From Anaerostipes sp. MSJ-23 (lineage in GTDB: Bacteria > Bacillota > Clostridia > Lachnospirales > Lachnospiraceae), in assembly GCF_018918155.1 (NCBI RefSeq), contig NZ_JAHLPY010000001.1:338757-402756 (forward strand): a stretch of DNA of 64,000 bases, written 5' to 3'. Shown in pieces: positions 27,577 to 37,559 of this stretch (position 1 is its first letter; each line of letters begins with the position of its first letter). The translations under genes were made by a program, and so were the position numbers. The notes beneath the pieces were generated by a model. That model was not told the origin of the DNA. It made no database searches and saw only the letters and a list, made by a program, of their open reading frames with translations.

Positions 27577-27622
27577 AAAAAGACTCGATATTGTTCAACC
27601 AAAGAACATCGAGTCTTTTTTT
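27577..27622. terminator. Bidirectional terminator between ctc and galE
   Basis: AAAGACTCGAT pairs with ATCGAGTCTTT around an inner GTTC/GAAC stem, with A and T runs on either side. It can end both ctc (+) and galE (-). Confidence 0.85.
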
Positions 27623-27671
27623 ATACCTTTATCTTTTACATATCAAAGGATTTATTTTGAAGGAACCCTTT

Positions 27672-28664
27672 TTATGACTGGTATCCATTTGGGTGTGTGC
27701 TATGCCATTTCCATGCCGTTGCAATGATTTCTTCTAGATCTGCATGTTCTGGCTTCCATCCAAGTACCTTCTTGGCTTTTTCGCTAGATGCGATGAGTAC
27801 AGCTGGATCTCCAGCTCTTCTACCTTCTTCCACCGCTTTAATTGGTTTTCCTGTTACTTTTCTTGCTGTCTCAATAACTTCTTTGACAGTAAATCCAACC
27901 CCGTTACCAAGATTGAAAATATTACTTTCATTTCCATCCATTAAATACTTCACAGCTAAAATATGGGCCTGTGCAAGATCTGTAACATAAATGTAATCTC
28001 TGACACATGTACCGTCTTTTGTATGATAATCTGTTCCAAAAATACTAATTGCCTCTCTCTTTCCATTTGGAACTTGAAGGATCAATGGAATCAAATGTGT
28101 TTCTGGATTATGATCTTCCCCAATTTTTCCACTAATATGAGCCCCGCAAGCATTAAAATATCTTAATGATACATAACGAAGACCATGTGCTTTTCCAACC
28201 CATTTAAACGTTTTTTCCATAGAAAGTTTTGTCTCTCCATATGTATTAGTTGGTTCTGTACGATCAGTCTCTACAATTGGTACCTTTTCTGGTTCTCCAT
28301 ATGTAGCTGCAGTTGAAGAAAATACAATCTTATCAATTCCATGTTCTACAAGAGACTCTACCATAGTTTTTGTTCCGCATAAGTTATTATCATAGTATTT
28401 TAATGGTTTTACCATACTTTCTCCGACAAGAGAGTTTGCTGCAAAATGAATAACAGCATCGATATCTTTTTCCTGATCGAGAACACTATCAACAAATGCT
28501 TTATCTCTTAAATCTCCTTGATAAAACTTTGCTTTTGGATGAACTGCTTCTTTATGTCCTGTCTCCAAATTATCGATGATAACAACATCTTCCCCTGCAT
28601 CAATTAATTCATAAACTGTATGCGAACCAATATATCCTGCTCCACCTAACACTAAAATTTTCAT
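27672..28664 (-). CDS. galE: UDP-glucose 4-epimerase
   Basis: 330 residues, extended SDR fold. GGAGYIGSH binds NAD, and the catalytic YxxxK is in NTYGETKLSME. It interconverts UDP-galactose and UDP-glucose, closing the Leloir pathway. It is the last gene of galK-galM-galT-galE, 15 bp after galT. Confidence 0.95.
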   Translation of the reverse strand: MKILVLGGAGYIGSHTVYELIDAGEDVVIIDNLETGHKEAVHPKAKFYQGDLRDKAFVDSVLDQEKDIDAVIHFAANSLVGESMVKPLKYYDNNLCGTKTMVESLVEHGIDKIVFSSTAATYGEPEKVPIVETDRTEPTNTYGETKLSMEKTFKWVGKAHGLRYVSLRYFNACGAHISGKIGEDHNPETHLIPLILQVPNGKREAISIFGTDYHTKDGTCVRDYIYVTDLAQAHILAVKYLMDGNESNIFNLGNGVGFTVKEVIETARKVTGKPIKAVEEGRRAGDPAVLIASSEKAKKVLGWKPEHADLEEIIATAWKWHSTHPNGYQS

Positions 28665-28679
28665 GATTGTATACCTTCC

Positions 28680-30038
28680 TTATAATATAGAAATAAAACG
28701 ATCAAATGCTTCTCTGCCTTCTTTTGTGCATTTATATACACCAGCATCTTCCAGGACTTTGACAAAGACCTGTCCAATCTCTTCTTTCAAAATATCCATA
28801 ACATTTTTTTCGTTGATATCATCATATTTCTTTGTAAATTCTTGAACCCAAGCAGCATGTTTTTTTAATTCTTCTTTTTCATCTACCGGTTTTTCATTTA
28901 CAAGACATTCTGCCAGCTCCTCCATTTCTTTTTTCAGACGAGATGGCAAAACAGCAAGTCCCATAACTTCGATTAATCCGATATTTTCCTTTTTAATATG
29001 ATGATACTCATTATGTGGATGATAAAGTCCAAGCGGACATTCTTCTGTCGTAATATTATTACACAATGTTAAATCCAGCTCGTATACATTTCCCTTCTTT
29101 CTTGCAATTGGTGTGATGGTATTGTGCGGTTCTCCATCTGTCTGGGCAAAAATATACGCTTCTTCATCTGTATATTCTCTCCAAGCTTTTAAAATATGAT
29201 CTGCAAGATCAATCAGTCTCTTTTCGTCTTCACTTTGAATACGAATCACAGATAATGGCCAATGTACAATTCCTGCTTTTACATCCTCATATCCAGGGAT
29301 TACAATTTCCTTTTCTATTTCTGCACGTTCCATGGCAAATTCATAATGACCGCCCTGAAAATGATCATGAGTTAAAATTGATCCTCCAACAATCGGAAGG
29401 TCCGCATTTGACCCAAGGAAATAATGTGGAAACTGTCTAACGAAATCAAAAAGTTTTTCAAATGTATTTCGGTCAATCTTCATTGGGACATGTGCTCCGT
29501 TTAAAACGATGCAATGTTCATTATAATAAACATAAGGAGAATACTGGAATCCCCATGGATTTCCCTGAATCGTGATTGGAATAATTCTATGATTTTCCCT
29601 TGCCGGATGATTCATACGACCTGCATACCCTTCATTTTCAATACAAAGCTGACATTTTGGATAAGCACTTTGCTTTGCATTTTTCGCAGCCGCAATTTCC
29701 TTTGGATCTTTCTCTGGTTTGGACAAATTGATGGTAATATCAATCTCTCCATACGGACTGTTTACTTTCCATTTCATATCTTTCTTCACACGATAAGTAC
29801 GAATGTAATCTGTATCCTGACTAAACTGATAAAAAGCATCTGTTGCAGCTTTCGGACTTTCTTCATATAATGACCAAAATTTTTCAATGATTCTAGATGG
29901 ACGTTCCACCATAACACCCATTAGCTTTGTATCAAATAAATCTCTTGTTACAACATCATCACTTTTGATAATATAACGATCATATGCAGCATCCGTCAGA
30001 TTTTTTAAAATGTCCTCTAACACAATCTCTGTTTTCAT
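28680..30038 (-). CDS. galT: UDP-glucose-hexose-1-phosphate uridylyltransferase (GalT2), N-terminally short
   Basis: 452 residues of the Firmicutes GalT type II family (LPIVGGSILTHDHFQGG with the catalytic histidine region, YPKCQLCIENEGYAGR). It transfers UMP from UDP-glucose to galactose-1-phosphate. Relatives I remember are about 490-500 residues and begin with a 45-50-residue segment containing a TNRVL-like motif; that segment is missing here. The start at 30038 lies inside the galM remnant in another frame, after a modest AAGGGTGG. Function is therefore uncertain; the catalytic core is intact. Confidence 0.85.
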   Translation of the reverse strand: MKTEIVLEDILKNLTDAAYDRYIIKSDDVVTRDLFDTKLMGVMVERPSRIIEKFWSLYEESPKAATDAFYQFSQDTDYIRTYRVKKDMKWKVNSPYGEIDITINLSKPEKDPKEIAAAKNAKQSAYPKCQLCIENEGYAGRMNHPARENHRIIPITIQGNPWGFQYSPYVYYNEHCIVLNGAHVPMKIDRNTFEKLFDFVRQFPHYFLGSNADLPIVGGSILTHDHFQGGHYEFAMERAEIEKEIVIPGYEDVKAGIVHWPLSVIRIQSEDEKRLIDLADHILKAWREYTDEEAYIFAQTDGEPHNTITPIARKKGNVYELDLTLCNNITTEECPLGLYHPHNEYHHIKKENIGLIEVMGLAVLPSRLKKEMEELAECLVNEKPVDEKEELKKHAAWVQEFTKKYDDINEKNVMDILKEEIGQVFVKVLEDAGVYKCTKEGREAFDRFISIL

Positions 30039-30917
30039 ATGGTTTTCCACCCTTCCCATTTGCTCCACCTGCAAGGAAGTTTGCTGTATAGACTTGAACA
30101 ACTGGTAAGGTTGTTGACATCGTCATCTTTCTTCCAGAAACACGATCATATAAAACAACCTGATCTTCCGGTCTGTTTAATACAAAAGCATGATCATAAC
30201 CTCCTGCCAAGTGAAGCTGTTCATGATTTGCATCAATACGTTCTCCAATCTCATGAGGTTTTCTAAAGTCAAACGGGGTATCCGTAACATTGAGGAAAGA
30301 TCCCGTTGCAAGACCATTTCCATCTACCTGTCCAATTTGATCTGCAGCGATCTTCAGTTCTTCATGATAAATCTTTTCTCGTCCAGCACTCAAATTGAAA
30401 TAAGAATGGTTTGTAATATTAATCAAAGTATCTTCGTCTGTCTTTGCATCATATTCCATTTTCAGCTCATTCCCATAAAGTCGATAAATAACTTGCAGAT
30501 ATAAATTACCAGGATACCCTTCCTCCCCATTTGGAGAAATGTAAGAAAAACATACCCCATCTTCCAAGATCTCATAGACAAATAATTTCTGATCAAAACC
30601 AATTGTTCCACCATGATGATGGTTTGGCGCTGCATTTGCAGCCAGATGATACGTTTTTCCATTTAACTCAAACCATGTATTTCCAATTCGATTGGCAACA
30701 CGTCCCACAATGGCTCCCATACAACTTCCGTCATGATGACAATCCTCTACATTTTCAAAACCAAGAACGACATCCCCTGCCTTCCCATCTCTGTCTTTTG
30801 CAAAAATAGATAAAATATGACATCCAAGATTTGTTACATGAACCGTCAACTCTTCGTTTTTTAATTCAAAAAAGGTTAATCCATAATCTTTTTTTCTGTA
30901 ATTCTTACTTCTGTCAT
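29980..30917 (-). pseudogene. galM: Aldose 1-epimerase (galactose mutarotase), broken at both ends
   Basis: The central mutarotase sequence is clear (VGRVANRIG, NHHHGG, NLTNHSYF-like NITNHSYFNLSAG, GYDHAFVL). A proper start exists at 30917: ATG one base after the galK stop, with AAGGTG upstream, encoding MTEVRITEK. A run of seven A (30889-30895) then shifts the frame; one more A would join MTEVRITEKKDYG to the rest. At the 3' end the reading frame leaves the family after GGKPYENRD and lacks the final 40-45 residues, running into galT. Either a pseudogene or sequencing/assembly damage. Confidence 0.8.
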
Positions 30918-30918
30918 T

Positions 30919-32202
30919 TTATAACACCTTCATTCCACCATATGGACGCACTTTCAGGATGTGGCAGGCACCTTCTCCAAAAACATGCTCCGTTGCTTCT
31001 TTATAAGTATCTACAATCTCATCTGATACAAATGCCTGAATTGTTCCTGCAAATCCGCCTCCATGAACACGGCTAACACCTTTTCCCTTTAATGCTATCT
31101 CACTAATTGCAAGTCCAATGGATACACTTTGATTATGAATATCATGATTGGAATATACATTTTGCAAATATTTAAAAGAAGAATCTCCTGATTCTTTTAC
31201 TGTTTCTTTAAATGCTTCAAAATTTCCTGATTCTAAAGCCTGTACTTCTTTGTCCACTCGTTTATTTTCCTCAAATAAATGAATCGCACGTAAGACAGCA
31301 CGGTCTCCTTCCGCTTTTCTAATTTCAGGAAGTTTCTTATAAAATTCCTGTTCATCTACTTCTCTTAATACTTCTTTTCCAAAATACTTTGCGATTTTTT
31401 TCATTTCTTCTGGGATGGCTGCATAATCTGGAGTTAAATCTGCATGAGAACCTTTTGTATCAACAATGCACAAACTATGTCCATAGGCCTCAAAATCAAC
31501 AGGAACCTGTTTTACTACCGGTACTTCAGGATTTTTAAAATCAATAAAAATTAATCCACCAACCGAAGACGCCATCTGATCCATCAAGCCACATGGTTTT
31601 CCAAAAAATACATTTTCCGCATATTGTCCTGCCTGTGCAAGAAAGACAGGATCTAATTTCATATCATTGTATAATCCAGAGAAAATATTTCCAATTAAAA
31701 CCTCAAACGCTGCAGAAGATGACATTCCAGCTCCATTTAATACATCACTTGTCACATAAGCTTCAAATCCACCAACTTTATAACCTTTTTCTGATAACTT
31801 AGCTGCAACTCCCTGAATAAGTGATTCTGAAGTTCCTTCTTTTGCTAAATAAGCGGATAAAGAATTCAAATCTACTTCAATTTTATCGTACCCTTCAGAT
31901 TTTAAATAAATTTTATCTTCTCTGTTTGGCGCAACAACTGCAATTGCATCCAAATTAATAGATGTTGCCAATACTTTTCCATATTGATGATCTGTATGAT
32001 TTCCACCGACCTCACTTCGTCCTGGCGCACTATAAATTTCAACTTCTTTGTCACCATACAATTGTTCAAAATTTTCTAACACTTTTATATAATGTTCTTT
32101 TTGATAATCTAAAACTTTTTCATCTACATAAATTTTCTTTAATTTATCCGTATAAACTCCGATTTGAAATTCTTTTTTTAACTCCTGTACTGTTTTTCCC
32201 AT
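30919..32202 (-). CDS. galK: Galactokinase
   Basis: 427 residues of the GHMP kinase family. The substrate motif is APGRSEVGGNHTDHQ, the clostridial variant, and the ATP loop is in NGAGMSSSAAFEV. It phosphorylates galactose at C1. The start at 32202 follows AAGGAG; the longer frame begins in the promoter region. It is the first gene of the gal operon, divergent from the LacI regulator. The GalM start follows its stop by one base. Confidence 0.93.
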   Translation of the reverse strand: MGKTVQELKKEFQIGVYTDKLKKIYVDEKVLDYQKEHYIKVLENFEQLYGDKEVEIYSAPGRSEVGGNHTDHQYGKVLATSINLDAIAVVAPNREDKIYLKSEGYDKIEVDLNSLSAYLAKEGTSESLIQGVAAKLSEKGYKVGGFEAYVTSDVLNGAGMSSSAAFEVLIGNIFSGLYNDMKLDPVFLAQAGQYAENVFFGKPCGLMDQMASSVGGLIFIDFKNPEVPVVKQVPVDFEAYGHSLCIVDTKGSHADLTPDYAAIPEEMKKIAKYFGKEVLREVDEQEFYKKLPEIRKAEGDRAVLRAIHLFEENKRVDKEVQALESGNFEAFKETVKESGDSSFKYLQNVYSNHDIHNQSVSIGLAISEIALKGKGVSRVHGGGFAGTIQAFVSDEIVDTYKEATEHVFGEGACHILKVRPYGGMKVL

Positions 32203-32259
32203 AAAACCTAAATCTCCTTCTGACCATTTGGTCTCTGTTTCCGTCATCATTTTTCTTAA

Positions 32260-33330
<1,071 letters not shown>

Positions 33331-33332
33331 TC

Positions 33333-33366
33333 CAAAAAAGGACCGTCCATTTGACGATCCTTTTTT
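33333..33366. terminator. Bidirectional terminator between lacI-type gene and phosphatase
   Basis: AAAAAAGGACCGTC and GACGATCCTTTTTT form a stem with one mismatch and a CATTT loop. T runs occur on both strands. Confidence 0.8.
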
Positions 33367-33825
33367 CTATTCATTTTTCTTTAAATAAGAAAGAAACGCT
33401 TTACATCCTTCCACAACATCTTGATAGGTCTCTTCAAAATTTCCCGTATACCATGGATCCGCAATATCTCTAGGGTGTTTCGTATAATCCAAAAGCATAT
33501 GAATCTTTCCATCTGGATCTCCACCTGTTATTCGATTCATATTGCGGATATTCCACTCATCCATTCCAATCAGATAATCATATTCTTCATAATCATGCTT
33601 TGTCATTTGAATTGCTCGATGCTTTAACACAGGAATTCCTTCCTGTCTTAATTTATTCACGGTTCCATGATGTGGTGGATTTCCAATTTCCTCTCTGCTT
33701 GTCGCAGCAGATTCAATAAAAAACTGATCGGAAAGGCCTTCCCGATTGACCATATCCTGAAAAACAAACTGTGCCATTGTACTTCGGCAAATATTGCCGT
33801 GGCAGATAAATAGTACTTTTATCAT
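33367..33825 (-). CDS. Low-molecular-weight protein tyrosine phosphatase
   Basis: 152 residues. The P-loop is CHGNICRS (Cys8, Arg14) and the general acid lies in the ADPWYTGNFE motif. It dephosphorylates tyrosine on proteins in the cytoplasm. The first ten codons lie within the left attachment site of the mobile element, so the native start of this gene is now at 45471 and the present start and GAGG ribosome site are supplied by element DNA. The protein should still be complete. Confidence 0.9.
   Translation of the reverse strand: MIKVLFICHGNICRSTMAQFVFQDMVNREGLSDQFFIESAATSREEIGNPPHHGTVNKLRQEGIPVLKHRAIQMTKHDYEEYDYLIGMDEWNIRNMNRITGGDPDGKIHMLLDYTKHPRDIADPWYTGNFEETYQDVVEGCKAFLSYLKKNE
33795..33825. 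repeat. Left attachment site (attL) in the phosphatase gene
   Basis: 31 bp matching 45441-45471 at 28 positions, with an identical first 13 bases (TGCCGTGGCAGAT). It covers the start codon and P-loop-proximal codons of the phosphatase gene. Confidence 0.85.
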
Positions 33826-33937
33826 TGTTGCATAACCTCGCATTTCTTAGTTTTTCTTGGTTTTTCGGGCTTTGTAAGCCTTTGTAAATTTTTGCTTTCT
33901 GGCATAACCTGGTTTATTTTCGCATAATATCGTCAGC

Positions 33938-33980
33938 AAAAGGTGTAAAATAAGGTGTATGTTTTTCCATTTTACACCTT
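33938..33980. repeat. Arm-type repeats at left end
   Basis: AAGGTGTAAAAT (33939-33950 region), a shorter AAGGTGTA (33953 region) and an inverted ATTTTACACCTT (33969-33980) lie between attL and int. The related AAGGTGTAAAT also occurs near the right end at 45370. These are candidate integrase arm sites. The inverted pair could also act as the int terminator. Confidence 0.5.
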
Positions 33981-34004
33981 GCTATTTTCAATTAAAAATC
34001 GTAA

Positions 34005-35204
34005 TTACACAACCTGAATCCGGGCAACTTCTTCCCTGGCATCCTCAAGATTTACATGCGTATATGTATTCAGCGTTACGCTGATGTCTGAGTGGCCCAT
34101 CAAATATTGCAATGCTTTTGGATTCATTCCGGATTTTGCCATATTTGAGCAATAGGTGTGCCGACATACATGCGGTGTAATGACAGGCATCTGTACTTTA
34201 TAAGTATTATTATACTTCTGAATGATGTCTTGAAAATAATGCTCCCAATGCAGGGAATAACAGATACTTTCATTTTTATCAAAGTATAAGAATCCACTTT
34301 TTCCATCTACCATAGGTTCTGCTTTGGGCGGGTTTCGTTTTTCTATTATTTTCCGAAAGCATTCCTCTACATCCGCAGTCATAGGTATCTTTCTCGTTCC
34401 ACTGGTTGTTTTAGTCTCTTGAATATAATATCCGATTTTTGATTTCTTCTGCAATTGATGATCAATGTTGATTGTATGCTCCTTGAAATCAATATCAGAA
34501 ATCGTTAAACCACAAAATTCCGAAATGCGAAGACCTGTTTTAAACAATATGTAGATTCCCTCATAATACCTGCAAAAATGAGGATCCTCCTTCACAAATC
34601 GTAGAAACTTACGTTCCTCTGCTCTGCTGATTGCCTCTCTTGTCACACTGTCATTCACAACCACTTCCATTAGCTGAAACTGAAATGGATTTTTCCTGAT
34701 CAGGTCATCATCCACCGCTAACTGAAATGCAGGACGAAGAACTCCTCGGATCGAATGGATGGAACTATAGCTTTTCTTTTCTACCTGCTGAAGATGTATC
34801 AGCCAACATTTTGCATCCGAAATCCGAACCGTATCAATCCTTCTTTTTCCAAATGGATCTTTCTTCAATAAATTGATAACTGTTCCGTATCCTGCAACTG
34901 TAGTAGGTCTGACACCGTTTTTGGTTGATGTATACTTTTCAACCAGTTCCAGTACCGTCATATTTCCGCCATTTGTTGCAATCTGCTCAAAATGGTCCGC
35001 CTGGATTTTCTTCTCCATCTCTCGAAGCGACAAAGTACGGCGCTTTCCTTTCGGAGTTGCATCGTTATGGTCTAAGCGCCAGCTATATACGCAGCGCTCC
35101 TTTCCCATCTCATCGACATACTTAAATCGATATCTGCCATCAGATAACTGTATTTCTCCATTGTGTAATATACGTCCTCTATGATCTCTCCTTTTTTCAC
35201 TCAT
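34005..35204 (-). CDS. int: Tyrosine recombinase/integrase, Tn916 type
   Basis: 399 residues. An N-terminal AP2-like arm-binding domain with a Tn916-like beginning, a core-binding domain, and a catalytic domain with Arg in TGLRISEFCGL, HxxR in TPHVCRHTYC, then GHSDISVTLNTYTH carrying His and the nucleophile Tyr. It integrates and excises the element at the phosphatase gene. Its C-terminus points toward attL, as is usual. It follows xis by 135 bp and has its own promoter flanked by inverted repeats. Confidence 0.93.
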   Translation of the reverse strand: MSEKRRDHRGRILHNGEIQLSDGRYRFKYVDEMGKERCVYSWRLDHNDATPKGKRRTLSLREMEKKIQADHFEQIATNGGNMTVLELVEKYTSTKNGVRPTTVAGYGTVINLLKKDPFGKRRIDTVRISDAKCWLIHLQQVEKKSYSSIHSIRGVLRPAFQLAVDDDLIRKNPFQFQLMEVVVNDSVTREAISRAEERKFLRFVKEDPHFCRYYEGIYILFKTGLRISEFCGLTISDIDFKEHTINIDHQLQKKSKIGYYIQETKTTSGTRKIPMTADVEECFRKIIEKRNPPKAEPMVDGKSGFLYFDKNESICYSLHWEHYFQDIIQKYNNTYKVQMPVITPHVCRHTYCSNMAKSGMNPKALQYLMGHSDISVTLNTYTHVNLEDAREEVARIQVV

Positions 35205-35226
35205 AATATTTTAGTCTCCTTCATCA

Positions 35227-35308
35227 AATGTTCATTTAACTTGGAAGACCGTCTCGGTTTATTCATTATACCACAAGACCTTCCCTTCGCTAAGATAAAA
35301 TGAACATT
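35227..35308 (-). promoter_or_regulatory. int promoter flanked by inverted repeats
   Basis: Minus strand TTAGCG, 17 bp, TATAAT (35265-35270). It is bracketed by AATGTTCATTT (35227-35237) and its exact reverse complement (35298-35308), a likely pair of operator half-elements. Confidence 0.5.
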
Positions 35309-35339
35309 ATTTTCATTACTATTTTTTCTATTCTGTTAC

Positions 35340-35549
35340 TTAAACTGTGCTGGCTGTATCCAGATAATCTTCAAATAATTTTCTTTTGAATCGGATATGC
35401 GAACCAACTTCCAAAATGAAATCCGCTCCTTCATTTTCACCTGCGATCTGTCTTAATCTCTTTTCGCCAATTCCGTAATATTCAGCTGCTTCGGAAACAT
35501 TTAAAGAATATTTCTTCCAAACAGGTATTGTTTTTTCTATATGATTCAT
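35340..35549 (-). CDS. xis: Excisionase (Tn916 Xis-like)
   Basis: 69 residues: a short winged-helix protein with SLNVSEAAEYYGIGEKRLRQIAG and a C-terminal IRFKRKLFEDYL, the pattern of Tn916-family excisionases. It directs Int toward excision. The ATG at 35549 is 7 nt after AGGAGG and overlaps the stop of the DnaC-like gene as ATGA; the longer frame upstream is inside that gene. Confidence 0.85.
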   Translation of the reverse strand: MNHIEKTIPVWKKYSLNVSEAAEYYGIGEKRLRQIAGENEGADFILEVGSHIRFKRKLFEDYLDTASTV

Positions 35550-36364
35550 TCGCATTCCTCCTCCCCTCGGTTTGTATTCAACAGTGTTTTCGCTTTCTCC
35601 ATTTTCATACTTGCAATCGCTTCTCGTTTGCTTGCGCCTCCAACATACATTGGTGTACACATTTCTAAAATACGGTCATAGATACGTCTTTTATCTAACA
35701 TGGTCTCGCTTTTTATTTCTTTCAGCGGAAGATTAGTCGTAATGATCAATGGTCGTCCTGAACGGATCCTGCGGTCTATGACGCTAAAAATAATTCCTAA
35801 CGCATATTCTGAATTTCGTTCCACTCCAAGATCATCAATAATCAAAAGCTGATAAGAAGCCAATGCATTGATATATTCCGTTTTGTCTGCCAGCGGAAAT
35901 ATATCATCAATAATGGTATTGAAATTTGTCATCTTTACCGTTACTTCCCGCTTAAGAAGTTCATTGGCAATACACCCGGCAATATAACTTTTCCCGGTAC
36001 CAACCGGTCCCCAGAACAAACAGCCTATATGATTTCTTTTCATTTCCTCCCAGTTATCAACATAGCTTTTTGCCTTATGCATTACTGCATCTGACATATC
36101 TGCATTCTCAAATGTCCACTCTTCCATCCTGCTCTCGTCAAAACAGATGCTCGTATTTCTACTGACTAATTCCCGGTGTTCTTTCTCTTTAAAATATTTT
36201 TGTTCTTCTTCATACGCTTTTCTGTCACAGGCACATTGCCTGGAATGTTTTTTCATCCCCATAAAGCCACCCTCGGGGAAAAAAGCTTCTTTCGCTTCCC
36301 CACAGACTTTGCAGTATTGCAAACCATCACTGCCTGCACATACGGTATCTTCTTCTCTCATCAC
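35546..36364 (-). CDS. DnaC/IstB-like ATP-binding protein
   Basis: 272 residues. An N-terminal cysteine cluster (YCKVC, then CAC) that may bind zinc precedes an AAA+ ATPase with Walker A GPVGTGKS and Walker B LLIIDDLG. Such proteins load replicative helicase, here likely for element replication with the adjacent initiator. It overlaps the initiator gene by ATGA upstream and xis by ATGA downstream, forming one operon. Confidence 0.85.
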   Translation of the reverse strand: MMREEDTVCAGSDGLQYCKVCGEAKEAFFPEGGFMGMKKHSRQCACDRKAYEEEQKYFKEKEHRELVSRNTSICFDESRMEEWTFENADMSDAVMHKAKSYVDNWEEMKRNHIGCLFWGPVGTGKSYIAGCIANELLKREVTVKMTNFNTIIDDIFPLADKTEYINALASYQLLIIDDLGVERNSEYALGIIFSVIDRRIRSGRPLIITTNLPLKEIKSETMLDKRRIYDRILEMCTPMYVGGASKREAIASMKMEKAKTLLNTNRGEEECE

Positions 36365-36888
36365 AAACTCTCTCCTTCCTCATAGTAATAATTTACTTCA
36401 TGATATTTATTACTTTTATATTTCTCAGTTACTTTACTAGGTGCCACATTTCCGACTCCTCCACAGCCATTTTTACGACCAGATGAAGGTGGCTTTTCCG
36501 GCTCTGTTGCAACTATCTTTTCAACCGCCTTATTGTCAACCGGCTGTAGCCCAATCTCATCAGATGGAATTTTTACATATAAATGATTTGGTTTTGAAAA
36601 TCCACCAGACCTGCGAACCAATAGTCCCACATCATCTAATTCCTTCAACGCTGTTTTTACAGAAGATTTGCATTTATCGATTTGAACAGACAATTCATCT
36701 ATTGGAAATATCAGATAAACATTTCCATACTTGTCTATCCAGCTATTCTTTCTCGATATCCGTGCCCGGTCATACAAAATCATATAAAGGAATTTTGCAG
36801 TTTGAGAAATTCGCAGCTTTAATAAAAACTTCGGAAACTGGAAGTACTGAAGCATCTGCTCTGACTCCTTCATGTATTCATATTTCAT
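36361..36888 (-). CDS. RepA_N-type replication initiator
   Basis: 175 residues. ESEQMLQYFQFPKFLLKLRIS followed by TAKFLYMILYDR and IDELSVQIDKCKSSVKTALKELDDVGLL is the winged-helix N-terminal domain of RepA_N initiators. It is shorter than plasmid RepA_N proteins, as in other integrative elements. It should bind an origin nearby; the inverted-repeat-rich, gene-free region just upstream (36.9-37.5 kb) is the obvious candidate. Confidence 0.75.
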   Translation of the reverse strand: MKYEYMKESEQMLQYFQFPKFLLKLRISQTAKFLYMILYDRARISRKNSWIDKYGNVYLIFPIDELSVQIDKCKSSVKTALKELDDVGLLVRRSGGFSKPNHLYVKIPSDEIGLQPVDNKAVEKIVATEPEKPPSSGRKNGCGGVGNVAPSKVTEKYKSNKYHEVNYYYEEGESL

Positions 36889-36987
36889 TCTTTTCTCGCC
36901 TCATTTCTGTTTCTAATTATTGTAAAAATCATTTTTATGCCGGCTCAAAAATGTCCTTACATATATTCAAAAGATGAAGGGCATAAA

Positions 36988-37405
36988 TACAGGCTCTTGA
37001 GGAAAGTTTTTTATTTTTCCCGCCCAAATACCCTTTCATTAATACGAAACGCTGAGAGGCATTTTTACAGCCCCCTGATGAAATTTTTTTAATTTTTTCG
37101 GTTAATTGAATATTTGAAAACAAAAAACACTCACCTATTCCAGGTGAATGCCTTATCAAAATTTCCTTATTTTGTTGTCTGTGACACTTACTCAGAAACG
37201 CTTGCGTGTCTGCTAAAATGTAATTGCCAGCAATTATATTTTCACGTGGGTATGGGGACGTAATCCCCATCAAGTCTGCTACTCGTAAGTAATACAAAAT
37301 TGTCAAAATGACAATACTGTAATACACGGGTGGATCTTGCTCTGGATGTAACATATGAATTCATGCAATAATAGGCCCAAATGGGCACTTTCGCCATTTG
37401 AGCCT
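36988..37405. other. Gene-free, repeat-rich region; candidate origin
   Basis: Between the initiator gene and arsC (36889-37559) I see no convincing gene. There are two imperfect repeats of about 31 nt (36988-37018 and 37067-37098, each ending in T-rich tracts). There are also five inverted repeats: 37131-37147 (TCACCT), 37221-37236 (TAATTGC), 37252-37270 (ATGGGGA), 37299-37315 (ATTGTCA) and 37373-37405. This density suggests a replication or transfer origin. Confidence 0.5.
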
Positions 37406-37559
37406 ATATATTGTATGTCTTTTGGATGCCCCTTTGAAATAGCCTCTGCTGGCATAAAAGAAGGCAGACAGTCTTGTTATAAAACCACCTGCCTTGTTGA
37501 TTATTCTTATATGTTTTTTGTATCTCATCAGTTCGACAAACTGCAATTTCTCAACTTCT

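Noticed and set aside
29980..30030. Normal overlap of galM and galT
   Set aside because: Both proteins lack conserved family sequence exactly at the junction, which an ordinary overlap does not explain.
36935..37354. 139-codon open frame on the minus strand
   Set aside because: It has no ribosome site or family resemblance and crosses several inverted repeats; more likely the origin region.
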